Shown here: positions 33,201-45,343 of the stretch, one piece after another | How positions within the stretch are numbered: position 1 is the first letter of the stretch | Layout of the letters: every line of letters starts with the position of its first letter | NCBI GenBank assembly: GCA_023374045.1 | Contig: CM041777.1 | Span: forward strand, 85,306,300-85,370,299 | DNA: 64,000 bases | From: Limonium bicolor | Lineage: Eukaryota; Streptophyta; Magnoliopsida; Caryophyllales; Plumbaginaceae | Direction: 5' to 3' | Program-made: the position numbers and the translations under genes | The notes under the pieces: model-generated | The model's database searches: none | What the model saw: only the letters and a program-made list of their open reading frames with translations | Told to the model about the DNA's origin: nothing

Positions 33201-34545
33201 GGCATCCTTAATATCCGCGTTATCTACCGTCCTAAGAAGGGAGGACCAGCTGGAGGTAGTGAGGGTTCTGGAGGGGTCCAGATTGAGGTCAGAGAGTGTG
33301 CGCGAGGTAGGGGGTCTAGTGCCCATGATGCCCTTGAAATGGGAGATGAGGCAGTTAGCGATGTCATCAGGGTCGGAGAGGTCCTGCCCAAGCGCATTTG
33401 TAATAGTGGCGATGGAGTTTTTGTTCCGTCTAGCCTTAATGGCTCTATGGAAGAAAGCTGAGTTCATGTCGGCCTGCTTGAGCCAACGGATTTTAGAGAG
33501 TTGCCGGAGGAACATGAGCTCTTGGAAGTTTCGCTTACGGAGAGCAAGGCGAAGCGACTTTTCCTTAGAGATAAGAGTGGGGTTCCAAGGGTCGCTATCA
33601 AGGCTCCCCTGGGTGTCAGTGAGATCCTCTCTAATAGATTGAGCTTTATGGGAGAGAGAGCTGAATTCCGTTCTATGAAGAGAAGAGAGATCCCTTTTGA
33701 GAAGGCGAAGCCTTTGGATAATAGAGTACATACGGCTCCCGTCGAAAGTGACTTTCCAAATATTGCTAACCATGGGGAGGAAGGTGGGGTCCCTGGCCCA
33801 AATATTAAGGAATTTGAAACATTTCTTAGGGGGGGTTGGGCGGGGGAAGGTGATAATAATAGGGCTGTGATCTGAAATGAGCGGGGCGGGGAAGGTACAG
33901 TAGCTAAGCGGGAAAGCAGCAATCCAGGCTTCGTTCACCAGAGCACGGTCAATCTTCCCCAGAACTCGATCATGATCGTATTGGTTATTCCACCAAGTGA
34001 AGAAGCGGTCATAAAAGCGGAGGTCATTTAGCTCGGTTCGGGCAACACAGTTAGCGAACTCCTCATAATCCCTAGGGGGGTGGGCCGGCTGCTTTGCCTG
34101 TCTCCAGCATAGAGCACGTTATTAAAATCCCCGGCGACCAACCACGGCCCGGGGGTAGAGTTACTAAGATTCTCTATTTCGGACCACAGAAGTGATCGGA
34201 TGGAAGGGATGTTTTGGCCATACGCCACAGAGAGAGTAAAGGGATGCGAACCGAGGGGGAGGCTAGGCAAGTGATCATTTGAGCTGATGAGTGCAGGGGG
34301 GAGAGCTTAATAAAAGAAGGGTCAAAGAGAATCCAAATACGCCCGTTAGGATGGGCAGGGTAATTGTGAAGATGGTTCCAAGAGGGGAAGTGGCGGGAGA
34401 GGATAGGGGGAAAGTTAAGAGAAGAAACCCGGGTTTCCAAAAGGGCAAGGACACAAAGATTATGGGTCCTAACAAACAACTTGATTTCACGGAGCTTGGC
34501 TGGGTCATTACAGCCCCTAATATTCCAGATGGCTATCTTCATAAG
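33201..34545 (-). pseudogene. LINE-2 endonuclease and linker
   Basis: ORF2 begins near 34542 with MKIAIWNIRGCND. Catalytic motifs LLETRVS, VAGDFNNVL, KIDR and LISDHSPIIITF follow, split between the frames 34593-34174, 34270-34028 and 33938 onward. The helical linker to RT (SLHRTEFSSLSHKAQ) comes next. The start codon sits in an ATGA overlap with the stop of ORF1. Confidence 0.87.
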
Positions 34546-34765
34546 GGGACGAAGGGGATGGAGGGGGAGGAGGCGATACGATCCCATGCTCAAAGGGGGA
34601 GAAAGTTAGTAAGCTGGAGCGGGGGGTCTGCCAAAGAGAGAGGGGGAGGAGGTTTAACCCGGGGAGGGACCAGCTGCCAAGGAGCTGGGATGGGGGGCTC
34701 GAGGACCAACTGGAGGGAGGGGGACATAGGTTTAGGGGAGAGGGAGGGTAAAGAAGGAGATTTGG

Positions 34766-36218
34766 TTAGGAGGGGTCTGGGAGCCAAGGGGGAGGCGGGG
34801 GCCGAGGAGGGGCCTCTAGGGTCAGAGGAGAGGGGAGGGGCTTAAAAGGGGGGATAACTATCGGCTGGGCTTTAGGGGGGAGGGAGGGAGGGGCAGGAGT
34901 ACGAAGGATGGGTAGAGGGTTAGAGGAAGGAGGAGGGGCTTTCCTGGTTCTGTGTCGACGGGCCACAACTGGGGCCGGGTGGTCCTGAGAGGAGGGACAA
35001 CGGTGAGAAGGATGACCAAGCTGCTTGCAGGAGTCGCATGAGACTGGCTCCCATTCGTAAACTACCGACTGAGAGATAGAGCCCTTAGGAGTGCGAATTT
35101 CCACTTGTCTCACAAGGTCGTGATTAAAGTCCACTTCCACCAGAATCCTAGCATAGGAAATACGGGATTTGTCGGCAGTGGATTGGTCAGTATATAAGGG
35201 AGCGCCTAATTTAGAACCTATTTTCCTAAGACTCGAACGGGACCAGAGGCTGATGGGGAGACTGGGGAGTTGGATCCACACTGGGATACGGTTCAAATCT
35301 TTGGGATTAAACGAGATGTCAGAGCACCATCTTTTCAGCACTAAGGGTGAGGAGTTTAAAAGCCAGGGGCCTTTGCTAAGGACCTGCTCTAGGTCCTCTT
35401 CTTTGTCAAATTTGAACATAAACCATCCCTCTTCATGGAGCAGAATTTGAGGTGTGGGAACAAAACTCCACGCCCTTCTCACAAAGTCTCTCACAAGATT
35501 AAACCCAAATTTTTTACCCCAAATGTGCCCTACAAGGGAGTGTTGCCAGTATTCAATTTCGGGAATCAGATCCTCTTCTACAATAGAGACAAAGGGGCTG
35601 TCCCCTTCATCAGCACAGGAAACATCACTCAAGGACATACCAGCAGAACGTTTCTGTTTAGCAAGCAATATTTCTAAAAAAGATGCAGGGTCTGAGGACC
35701 CACTGGCAGCCAAGGATGGAGGGTTAGAGTTTGGACCTTTTATTTGGTGAGAATCAACACGGGGCTGGCGCCTTGGATGAGCAAGTTTGATTCGCAGCAG
35801 AGGCCACGGGAGGGGGCAAGGCCGAGGAGACCGGCTGGTTGGACTGGGGGCGCATCAGATATGCCGAGGGGGGGGGGGGGTCGCTGAAGCCGCAAGACAT
35901 CGGGAGAGGGAGCTTTAGCAGCTGGAGGAGCGTCTAGGTCGACCACCAGGGAGATTGCCGGCGTAGTCCCCTCCGCAAGTAACGCCGTGGAGATTGGCAG
36001 GATGGGCAGAGGCGGCTCCTTCTCAGTTCGGGCAAGCAGGGAGGAGGCAGGGGCGCTGTCATCGACACCCGTCTGAGAGGCGGCTTCAGTCTCCACCGGA
36101 GAAGAGGGAGGGCGGCGCAGTTCCGGCAGGCAGGCGGCACCGGCGACAGGGGAGGTCTGGGCAGAGGAGGACCGGGTGACTGGTTTGCGTTTTCCCATGG
36201 CGCACGATGACTGGAGGG
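34766..36218 (-). pseudogene. LINE-2 ORF1 (gag-like, DUF4283 and zinc knuckle)
   Basis: The N-terminal part, 36198-35740, is Pro/Ala-rich. The frame 35713-34766 carries the DUF4283 RNA-binding domain (LVGHIWGKKFGFNLVRDFV, WFMFKFDKEEDLEQVLSKGP), the following DUF4283-associated region (LNRIPVWIQLPSLPISLW) and a CX2CX4HX4C knuckle, CDSCKQLGHPSHRC. Then comes a Pro-rich tail. ORF1 proteins package LINE RNA. One break near 35725 separates the two parts. Confidence 0.85.
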
Positions 36219-36339
36219 AACTCCAGTGGGCGGGGCGGCGCCACCAGGCTAGAGGCGACGGGAATCACCAGGCGAAGGGGTGGGGTGGACTTCGGCGGAG
36301 GCACGAACCAGGGCAGGATATAATAATAACTCAGATTTA

Positions 36340-36801
36340 AGCACCGGGTTGATATTACTCATATTTTGGTTATTTTTTTTTATTATAGTTTTTTTACTCT
36401 AATTTATCCTTTCCACGTACAATTCAACTTCTTAATTAATTTCAGTTTCTAATACAAAGATTAAGAGTAAAATAATCTTTTTCCTAATTGTTAGCTTACG
36501 ACTAGAATATCATATATTAATATCAAGAAGATTAACTATAAAAAAAAATAAGAAAAGAAGTTAAGATTAATTAACAAAATAAATATACTAAGAAATAATT
36601 TGGAAGGAAGCCTGACGGTAGAGTAGGCTACTGGATTCCTACTCATATAGTTTTTGAATTTTTGGGACCTTTTGTCTTCTACATTTTCATTTTTATCATT
36701 TATTTCACACCTTCACTTTTTACATTATTTCTATCTTTTTTCTAATGGCCACTTTATTTTCACATTATTTCAGTTTTTATCTAAAAAGACAAAAGATATT
36801 A
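36340..36801. other. AT-rich duplicated flank
   Basis: No gene. To about 36610 it matches 38650-38920 ('tttcagtttctaat', 'taaaattaag...' phrases), continuing the duplicated upstream segment on the far side of LINE-2. The rest is AT-rich and unremarkable. Confidence 0.5.
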
Positions 36802-37333
36802 GGGAAAATTACAAGCCCCACCCATGACGTTTGGCGCAATTACACACTCCACCCACGTGGTTTCACAAATTACTTTCCCCACACATGTGGTTTCCCTCTT
36901 TTTACATCCAGTGACTTTTCTAATTTTTGTTCAATTCAAAATATGCTTAAATGTTGTCCAAAATTGATGAAACTTTTGATAAACGATGTTAAAGTGTTAT
37001 ATTTTGGTTGAGTGAGAAATCTAAAGTTTTTTAAGCTTAAATGTGACATGTGGGACCCAATGAACATGTCACATGTTTCATTGGGTCCCACGGGTCACGT
37101 TTAAGCTTAAAAAACTTCAGATTTGACATAAGATCAAAATATATCACTTTAGCATCATCCATGTAAAGTTTCATCAATTTCGGACAATGTTTAAGCATTT
37201 TTTGAATTGAACAAAAATTAGAAAGTTGCTGAATGTAAAGAGGGAAACCATGGTGGGGAAAGTAATTTGTGAAACCACGTGGGTGGAGTGTGTAATTGCG
37301 CCAAACGTCATGGGTGGGCCATGTAATTTTCCC
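36802..37333. mobile_element. fold-back MULE-type MITE
   Basis: 532 bp that is almost entirely an inverted repeat with arms of about 265 bp, opening GGGAAAATTACA and closing with its inverse. A perfect 9-bp target duplication, AAGATATTA, stands at 36793-36801 and 37334-37342, as Mutator-like elements make. The centre is 'gggacccaatgaacatgtc' and its near-inverse. The RNA would form a very long hairpin. Non-coding. Confidence 0.92.
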
Positions 37334-37342
37334 AAGATATTA

Positions 37343-38424
37343 TAGTCTAAACATCAAACACGTCGATATAATTACGTTTTGCATGAAGCAGCTCTCACCG
37401 AATAAAGGCTCACTATTTGCCTTTATCTAAAGGCATCAATCTGAGCCCTTAGATTTAAATGACTTAATCTTATCCATTAATTTAATTTCCTTCTTCTAAC
37501 CATCATCCCAGAATTACTCATTGCTTTGAAAAATATATGTCATGTATTTACTAATATATGTGTCATACACGAATGAAATATGTGCCACGAGTGTATATCG
37601 TTGATAGACAAAAACTACTTAATATTCATTGCTTAATTCTAACAGATTAATTGTATTTAATGACGCTATGTGTATATTGAACTTATATTGTACATGTACG
37701 ACTATTAGCTGAAGTTTTAGATAGGGACAAATGTTAGCCATATACATTAAAAATATATGCCATGTGTGTACAAATATATATGCCACAGACCTATGAAATA
37801 TTTGTCACGCATGTATATCGTAAATATACAAAAAGTACTCAATATTCATTGCTTAATTCTATCAGATCAATTGTATTTAAAAACTAATATATATGCCACA
37901 GACCTATGAAATATTTGCCATAAACATTAAGATATGTAAGCCATGTATACATAAATATGTATGTCATAGCTAAATAAAATATTGGCCACGGTTGTATATC
38001 GTTAATATTCAATTGCTTATATAAAGGGTTTATGGTTTAGAGTCTTACAATGCTTGTATTACAAATCCTAAAAATGTTTTCGGCATTTTTTAACTGACGA
38101 TATAGTGGTTTTTATGGTTTGTGGTATAGGGTAATGTTGGTGTAGAGTAATTTAAAAAAAATCGTTTTTGAGGCTGACTACTGAGCTATTTAGTAATTTT
38201 GTAACTGCAAATAACTTCCTTAAAATATTATTATTAGTTATCTGGTGGCTATCAATTTTCATATATATGGTAATATTGTCTAATAAAAATAGCTAACCCT
38301 TTTTTTCCTGTATGACTGATATTAATGTCTTTATATAAAGACAATTTAACTGCTTTTTTCTAACCTCGCCCAAATGGTCCAATGTTCAACATTTTTGTTT
38401 CTACGTACAGTATCTCCCTACGTC
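37343..38424. repeat. AT-rich interval with tandem repeats
   Basis: From about 37535 to 38015 a unit of roughly 130-200 bp occurs three times, marked by 'atatgccacagacctatgaa', 'gtgtatatcgt' and 'aatattcattgcttaattct'. The remainder to 38424 has no gene or terminal repeat that I can see. Confidence 0.6.
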
Positions 38425-38920
38425 ATTTACTTACAACTTAGTGAGGTGGGGGATGGAAAAGTGCAAGCAAGAACTCACGCACGAATAGAATCGAGGTGTG
38501 TAGCATGTTATGCCACAGTTCGTAGTGTAATATAGATTATTATAGAAGCATAAATGCAGCCACTATTGAGGGGCCATGAAGCCCAAGACTTTTGTTGGAG
38601 TCGGACAATTAATTTTAATAAGAAAAGAGTTGGGATAACTCATACTTTAAGTACCAAGTTAATAGCACATGTTTCGGTTATTTTTTTACTATTTGTTTTT
38701 TATTCTTTATTTTTAGTCTAATTTATCTTTTCTAATTAAAATCAACTTTTTAATTAATTTCAGTTTCTAATAAAAAAATTAAGAGAAACAATTTCTTTTC
38801 TTAATTATTTAGCTTAGTTCTAAAATATCATAAAATTATATTATTGAAGAATATTAATTGCAAACTGAAATAACAAATGAAGTTAAAATTAAAAAATAGA
38901 GAATTTTTTAAAAGGATCCA
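38425..38920. repeat. second copy of the duplicated upstream segment
   Basis: It matches 30600-30935 joined to 36326-36610, and so preserves the empty site of LINE-2: 'gttgggataactcatacttt'. The copies are well diverged. No gene start lies to its left as one does in the other copy. Confidence 0.65.
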
Positions 38921-39286
38921 TTCTGGAGATGTTTGTAGCGTAAGTTATGACAGTTCTACTCAAACAATTTTTTAAAATAATTTATAATTTTTTTTCTATT
39001 ATTTTAACAGTTAAGTGTATAAAAAATTATTCCATCCGTTTATTTTAGTACTCAAGTTTTGTTAATTAGTATTTTAACTTTTTTGGTTTACTTCTTTTGT
39101 TTAATAGTATTTGATGTAAAAGTAGCTATTAATTTAAATAGAAAAGAGAAAAATAAGGGTATATATACAACATTATATTATAAAACATAAGGGAGGGGTA
39201 ATAAAAAAATCTGACATCAATCACTTCCAAAATAATTAGATTTTGCATAGTATAACACTCTCACAGAAGTCCAATATTCTACATTT
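38921..39286. other. AT-rich, nothing recognised
   Basis: No gene or element ends. 'ccatccgtttattttagtac' near 39032 faintly recalls a Stowaway end but has no partner. Confidence 0.5.
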
Positions 39287-39532
39287 TTGTTTCTAAAAAA
39301 CCTATTAGGAGATCATCTCCAGTTGTGTAACTCGACAGAACAGTATCTCCCTTCATGTAGAGTACTTGATTTTTCTGACCCTTTTACATCAATCTTCCGC
39401 ATTGGTGACGATACACGCATGGGAAAGGTTATGAGTATGGCACAGAGCCTCCGGACTAGAAAGAGAGATACAGAAGCCCTACAGTCATTTACGGATAGTC
39501 GTTGGGACTTGGCATTGCTATACAGGTTCTAA
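39287..39532 (+). CDS. short ORF of unknown function, possibly a gene remnant
   Basis: 81 codons open at 39287. The C-terminal half, DTRMGKVMSMAQSLRTRKRD followed by SRWDLALLYRF, has balanced composition and looks like real protein, but I do not recognise the family. A phrase upstream ('caatattctacatttttgtt', 'cagtatctccc') recurs near 38380, so part of it is duplicated. LINE-3 inserted just after its stop. Confidence 0.35.
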   Translation: MFLKNLLGDHLQLCNSTEQYLPSCRVLDFSDPFTSIFRIGDDTRMGKVMSMAQSLRTRKRDTEALQSFTDSRWDLALLYRF

Positions 39533-39637
39533 TTAATGAAGATCTCGCATATCGCACATAGACGCTCTCTACAACGGTTATAGGACGCGCCTCACGCGCC
39601 TGAATTCCCCCCCCCCCCCCCCATAACCTTCTCTTCC

Positions 39638-41958
39638 TTGCGCTTCGCCTGGGTTTCATCTCCTTCGCTGCGCCATGCTTCTTTTTTTCGCCGCCGCCTG
39701 AGCCCTCTGGTGGTTCCGCCGGCCGCCGGCCCTCAGCCTGGTGGTACCGGCCCCCCGGGTGGTGCTTCCCCCCTCCGTTTCTCCCTCTCCCTTGTTGCGC
39801 TCTGCTCCCCGCCCTGTCTATGGCGAATCGGCGCCCCTCAACCCGAGCAACGCCTTCCTCCTCCCCTCTGGCCCCCCCTTCATCGTCCTACCGCCCCCAC
39901 CCCGTCCTCCCTCTCCTGCAGCTTCGGATGTGGCGGTTGATGCTGTTCCCCAAGGAGCTGATGCTGGTCCCCAAGGTGCTGGTTCTGATGGCCCGACGTG
40001 CGCCTCTGTGGTTGGCAAGGAAGTACTGGATTTTTATGGTGTGAAGTCCTCCTGCAGATTTGAGTCCCCCTCTGGCGTTGACGGCTTTCAAGCCCATGTC
40101 TCCTCTGCAGTGGTTTCCTCTGGTCAGCCGGATCCAATTGAGGATGACGGGGTTGCAGATTTCCTCCCTGTTTGCGGGGCAAAGAATATACCCCCCCTGG
40201 TTCAATAGCTGCGGTGGCAGCAGAGGAGGGGGGTATGCTGGACTCCTGTTTTGGGGCTGTTTTATGTAGTGCCGGGGCTGTTTCCGGTGCAGTGAACAAC
40301 TCTCAGATTGATGGTAATACTCTAGCTGTTGAGGGTATGGCTGTGGATGAAATGTTGGTCGGGGCTGACCCTGTCTCAGCCGGTTGCAAAGCTGGAGCTG
40401 CGGCGACTGTCGTCCCTTCCTCTGTTAGTAGAAACAATCAAAGTGCCATGGGTGTTGCGGGCACGGATGCCCAGTTCCACGCTTATGGCGGGGTCCCGTC
40501 TATCCCGGCAGCTTCCGCCCCTGCCCTTGACTTGGTGGTTGATCTCTCAGGCCCTCCAGGGGATGTGATGCTGCAGGAATACCTCAATCAATCTGCCCCC
40601 TCTGCTCCGAGTGTCATGAACAAGGGCTTTCCGCCTCTTCCTAAGGCCCCAGGGGCTTCCGATGCTTCTAGACAGAAGATTGCTTGGGCCAAAAGAACCC
40701 CTCGACATAACCACCCGAGTAAACCGGCGCCAGGTAAGACCTCTAACCCATCTTTTCTGGACATGCTACTTGCCAAACAGAAATCAAATTGTGGCATGTC
40801 ATTACGGTTAGATAATAATGATATATTAGACACTGATAGCCCGTTCGTTACTATAGAGGAAAATGATTTATTGCCTGAGATTGACTACTGGAGAAATGCC
40901 CTGGTTGGTCATATTTGGGGGAAAAAGTTTGGTTTCAATATTGTCAAAGAATATGTGAAGAGGGCTTGGAGTTTTGTCGCCACCCCCCAAATTCTCCTTC
41001 ATGATGAAGGATGGTTCCTATTCCGATTTGATAGTGAGGAGGACCTCCAACTTGTGCTTGAAAAGGGCCCCTGGCTCCTCTACTCTTCCCCCTTGGTCCT
41101 AAAAAGATTGTCGCCTGACTTTTCCTTCAATCCAAAGGATCTCAATCGCATTCCTGTCTGGATTCAACTCCCTGGCCTTCACACAAGCCTATGGGCCCAA
41201 TCCAGTCTTGCTAAGATTTGCACCAAGGTGGGTTCCCCTCTTTTCCGACCAAGCTACAGCCTCCAAAACTAGAATCTCCTATGCTAGAATCTTGGTCGAA
41301 GTTGATTTCAATCAGGACCTTGTTAGAGAAATCGAGATCCGTGCCCCTAGTGGCACTAGTTTCCTGAAGGTTGTCTATGAATGGGAACCTGTTTCTTGCT
41401 CCCTCTGCAGTCTCCTAGGACACTCCTCCTCCCGATGTCCTAAATCTATCCGCTTGGGATCAAGTCGTGCTCAGGGGTCTTTGTTAGGGCCCCCTAAACT
41501 CCCAGGGAAGGAACCTGCCCCCTCCTCTTCAGGCCAGGTAGCCCAAGCTGTCAGGGAGACGCCCCGGCCAGCCACTGTCCCCAGCTCCCAGCACCACCCC
41601 TTTTTTTCTAGTGATCCTCCACCGCCGAGTCAACCGTCGGTGGCTCTTGTGCCTAGTCTCGCCCAGGACTCAGGAGGCTCTCCTTCCCATCCTAGTGCTT
41701 CCTGCCCTGCCTCCCCCGCCACCTCCTTTATTCCCTCCTGAGCAGATGTCTCCCTCCCTCAAGATTCTGCTCGCCCCAAACACTAATGACACATGGCAGG
41801 AGGTTCTTCCTAAGGGTAGGAAATCTAGTAAGGTCACTGGTAAGGCTAAAAATCCTATACCTGATGACCTCTCGCTCTTGCTCACTAATACCTTTGACTT
41901 ACTCGAGGAGAGCAATGCTCCTTCCATCCCCCTCTTCCACAATACCCCATCCTTATGA
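39638..41958 (+). pseudogene. LINE-3 ORF1 (gag-like, DUF4283 and zinc knuckle)
   Basis: The Pro/Ala-rich N-terminus (39741-40208) is followed by the frame 40172-41272 with DUF4283 (LVGHIWGKKFGFNIVKEYV, WFLFRFDSEEDLQLVLEKGP) and LNRIPVWIQLPGLHTSLW. A frame change near 41240 leads into 41208-41741 with RISYARILVEVDFNQDLV and the knuckle CSLCSLLGHSSSRC. A second change leads to 41611-41958, whose end (TWQEVLPKGRKSSK ... HNTPSL) is the usual ORF1 tail. Its TGA overlaps the ATG of ORF2. Confidence 0.85.
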
Positions 41959-43000
41959 ATCTTGCAATATGGAATGTGAGGGGTTGCAATGATCGACCCA
42001 AGCTCCTAGAGATCCAAAAGTTCGTGGCCAACAATAATCTCAGTGTGTTTGGCCTCCTCGAAACTCGTGTTTCTTTCAACAACTACCCTGCTATTCTCGC
42101 TCGTTTCTTCCCATCCTGGAGTGTTGCCCATAACTATGGTGCTCATCAGAATGACCGTATCTGGATTCTTTTTAACCCTTCCAACACTACCCTCTCCCTC
42201 ATCCATTCCTCTGACCAAATCCTCACCTGCAAAGTGTCTATTGTTGGCACCATGGACTTCACCTTATCTGTAGTCTACGGGAGGAACAACCAAGCTTTGA
42301 GATCCCAGCTTTGGGATGATATTATATATCTCAGCCAGAGTACTGTTGGCCCATGGGCTGTTGCTGGAGATTTCAATAATATTCTCTATGCTCAGGATAG
42401 GCTCAGTAGTCGCAACCCCCTCCCTAGAGACTACCGGGACTTTTCTAACTGTGTCTCTACGGCGGTTTTGCAAGACATTCGCTTTTATGGGAGATTCTTC
42501 ACTTGTGGAATAACCAATATGCCATGAGCGCGTTCTAGGAAAATTGATAGAGTCCTAGTGAATGAAGATTGGCTCCTGGCGTTTCCCACCAGCTATGCCT
42601 CCTTCCTTCCCCCCTGGTGTCGGATCATAGCCCCATGGTCATCTCTCTCCCAGCCCTGCTCCATCGCAAGAGAAGCTTTAAGTTCCTCAACATTTGGACT
42701 AATGACCCCTCCTTTCTCCCCCTGGTTCGCAATGCGTGGGAGCTTGCCCCGAGTGGGAGTCGCCTCTACACTATCGTCCAAAGGCTTAAATACCTCAGAC
42801 AAGGGCTTATCCACCTTCATAAATCTGAATTTGGATCCCTCGGGGACAAAGGTCAAAGAATCAGAACCCCGCTTAGTGACGTCCAAAGATGCCTGGACCT
42901 TGACCCTTGGAACCCGGCCCTTATCTCCCAGGAAAAATCGCTTAGGCACAATCTCATTGTTAGAGACTCCCAAGAGATTCTTTTCCTTCGCTAGCTCTCT
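41955..43000 (+). pseudogene. LINE-3 ORF2 endonuclease
   Basis: ORF2 starts at 41955 with MNLAIWNVRGCND. Catalytic motifs LLETRVS, VAGDFNNIL, KIDRVLVN and VSDHSPMVI follow. A TGA at 42525-42527 interrupts before KIDRVLVN, where the family usually has Trp, and a frame change near 42580 follows. It would nick DNA at the T-rich target if intact. Confidence 0.88.
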
Positions 43001-44250
43001 AAAGCCAGGTGGCTTAAATGGGCAGACTCTAATACTTCCTTTTTTCATAGAGCCATTAAGGCCAGGAGGAATAAAAACTCCATTGCGTCCATTACGAACG
43101 ATCTTGGGGAGACCCTCCACACCCCCCTCGACATCGAAAATTGCCTGGTTGACCACTTTCGTCAAACTCTTGGCTCCAGGACTCCCCCCATCGCTCCTTG
43201 GCTGATCTTAACTTGGATAACGTCAGAACCCTTGATCGCTCCTCATGGACCCTCTTAACCCATCCCATTGAGAGTAGTGACATCAAATCAGCACTGTTTT
43301 CCATTGGGGATGACAAAGCCCCGAGCCCGGATGGCTACACGGCTAAATTCTTCAAAGCGGCCTGGGACATAATTGGTGAAGACATTTGTAGAGCCATCAA
43401 AAGCTTCTTCCATAGTGGACGACTTCTTAAAGAGATTAATGCCACTCTTATAACCCTTATTCCCAAATCGGACAATGCCTCGTCCCCGGGGGACTACAGA
43501 CCCATCTCCTGCTGCAATACCCTATATAAAATCATAAGCAAAATTATGGCGGATAGACTCAAGAGTGTTCTCCCCTCTATTGTGAGTCTCAGCCAAGGAG
43601 CCTTTATTAAGGGGCGTCTTATCTCAGATAACATCCAGCTCCGCTCGTGTCTCATGAAAAATTATCAAAGGGCCAACATCTCCCCTCGATGTACTTTGAA
43701 AGTGGACATCAGGAAGGCGTTTGACACTGTTGACTGGAATTTCCTCCAGGACACTCTTTCCTTCCTAAACTTCCCCTCAGAATTTAGTAACTGGATCATG
43801 CAATGTGTCACCTCCACCTCCTTCTCGATCAACATAAATGGGTCTCCCTCGGCTACTTTCAAAGGGGAAAGAGGGCTGCGCCAAGGCGACCCCCTCTCCC
43901 CCTACCTCTTCGCGCTTACTATGGATATGCTGTCTCGGTTGCTCGACCAGCTCCCTGCCTCCCCCAATTTCAGTTATCACCCATCATGCAAGGCTCTGCG
44001 GATCACCCATCTTTTTTTTTTGCTGATGATGCCCTCTTATTCTGTAGAGGTGACCATAACTCCATAACAACGTTGCTCAACAGAGTCAATCTCTTCTCTG
44101 AAGCCTCTTGTCTTATGCTTAACCCTACCAAATCTGATATATTTCTTGGAGGAGTTAACCCGGCCACTGCTGATGCGCTAGTCCAAACTTACAGGATTTA
44201 AGCTTGGCACTTTTCCTTTCCGCTATCTTGGCATCCCTATTACTGCGAGG
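43000..44250 (+). pseudogene. LINE-3 reverse transcriptase
   Basis: The frame 43198-44067 is long and clean: [75 protein letters not shown] and GLRQGDPLSPYLFALTMDML. A one-base slip in the T run at 44009-44019 moves the catalytic FFADDALLF into the frame 43803-44201. Both catalytic Asp codons survive. An otherwise good RT is thus broken by a homopolymer slip. Confidence 0.9.
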
Positions 44251-45343
44251 AAGCCTAAAGCAGCGGATTTTAACCCCCTTATTGACAGTATTCGAAAAGT
44301 TATCACCTCTTGGGGAAGTAAAACCCTCTCCTTTGCTGGCAGACTCTCCCTCATCCAGAGTACTCTTTATGGCATTGTTGGCTTCTGGGCCTCCTACATT
44401 ACTATCCCCAAAAATGTCATCAAAAGAGTCACGAATTGTTTTCGGTCTTTCCTCTGGTCGGGGGAGGCCGACAGTAATGTCACCCCTCTAGTGACCTGGA
44501 ACACCATCACAAATACCAAGAAAAATGGGGGCCTGGGTTTGAAGGATATTCACAAATGGAATATGTGCTTCATACTCAAGACCATCTCAGCCATCGCTCA
44601 CGACTCGGAGCGCCTATGGATTCAATGGATCCATAAGCTCTTCTTACCCACTCCGAGCAGCATCTGGTCGGCTACGGCTAAAGGTAATGATCCCTGGACT
44701 TGGAAAGCTATCCTTCATGCCAGGGACTGGTGGAAGAAGCAATGTGGCTCTCCAGATGATGCCATCTCTCTCTTCAGCTCACCTCCACCCTAGGGTTAGC
44801 TCGTTCTATAAGGACATCTCCACTCCTCCCCAGATCTTTCAATGGTACAATGTCTGCTGGAAAAATTGGTCTATCCCTAAAGCTAAATTTATTCTGTGGG
44901 TTACCCTAAAAGGAAGACTTAAAACCTGTGATAAGCTCCAATCTTGGGGCATATGTCTTGCTAACAGATGCTGGCTCTGTGAGCGTGCTCAAGAGACAAG
45001 CAACCATCTTTTTTTCCAATGCAGGTACTCTTGCAGGGTCTGGTGGACGATCTGTGACTGGTTGGGAATCCCTACCAATCGGAGAAGCCTCCGTAGCTGC
45101 GCATCCTGGATCCTTCGCTATTGCAAAAGGCATCGTCCGGTTGATTTGGTGAAAAGAGCGGCAATTGCCAATGTTGTCTATCATATCTGGATAGAAAGGT
45201 GCAAGCGAGCCATGGCCAACCAATCCAGAGAGCCCAAGCTCATTATTGCTGACATCAAAGCGGCGACTAAAGCCACTATTTGGACAAAGATGAAACGTTC
45301 CAGCACTGATTTCGACTGGCTAGATAGGGTGCTCTGCTCCTAG
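44204..45343 (+). pseudogene. LINE-3 ORF2 C-terminus (zf-RVT)
   Basis: Frames 44204-44491, 44491-44793 and 44687-45343 continue ORF2. The last encodes CWKNWSIPKAKFILWVTLKG and the complete zinc cluster CWLCERAQETSNHLFFQC, and ends at TAG 45343 without an RNase H domain. The 3' untranslated region 45344-45588 ends with a poly(A) run. Confidence 0.87.

Larger units (their letters stand above)
30936..36325 (-). mobile_element. full-length L1-type LINE, LINE-2
   Basis: A 14-bp target duplication, ATAACTCAGATTTA, flanks it at 30922-30935 and 36326-36339. T7 at the left is the poly(A) end on the minus strand. It carries ORF1 (DUF4283 plus zinc knuckle) and ORF2 (endonuclease, RT, zf-RVT). It shares its proteins closely with LINE-3, but lies in the opposite orientation. 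Confidence 0.93.

Noticed and set aside
33178..34845. Long plus-strand frames across LINE-2
   Set aside because: They are antisense shadows of the ORF1 and ORF2 coding strand.
39818..40299. Minus-strand frames at the start of LINE-3
   Set aside because: GC- and proline-rich shadow frames opposite the ORF1 N-terminus.
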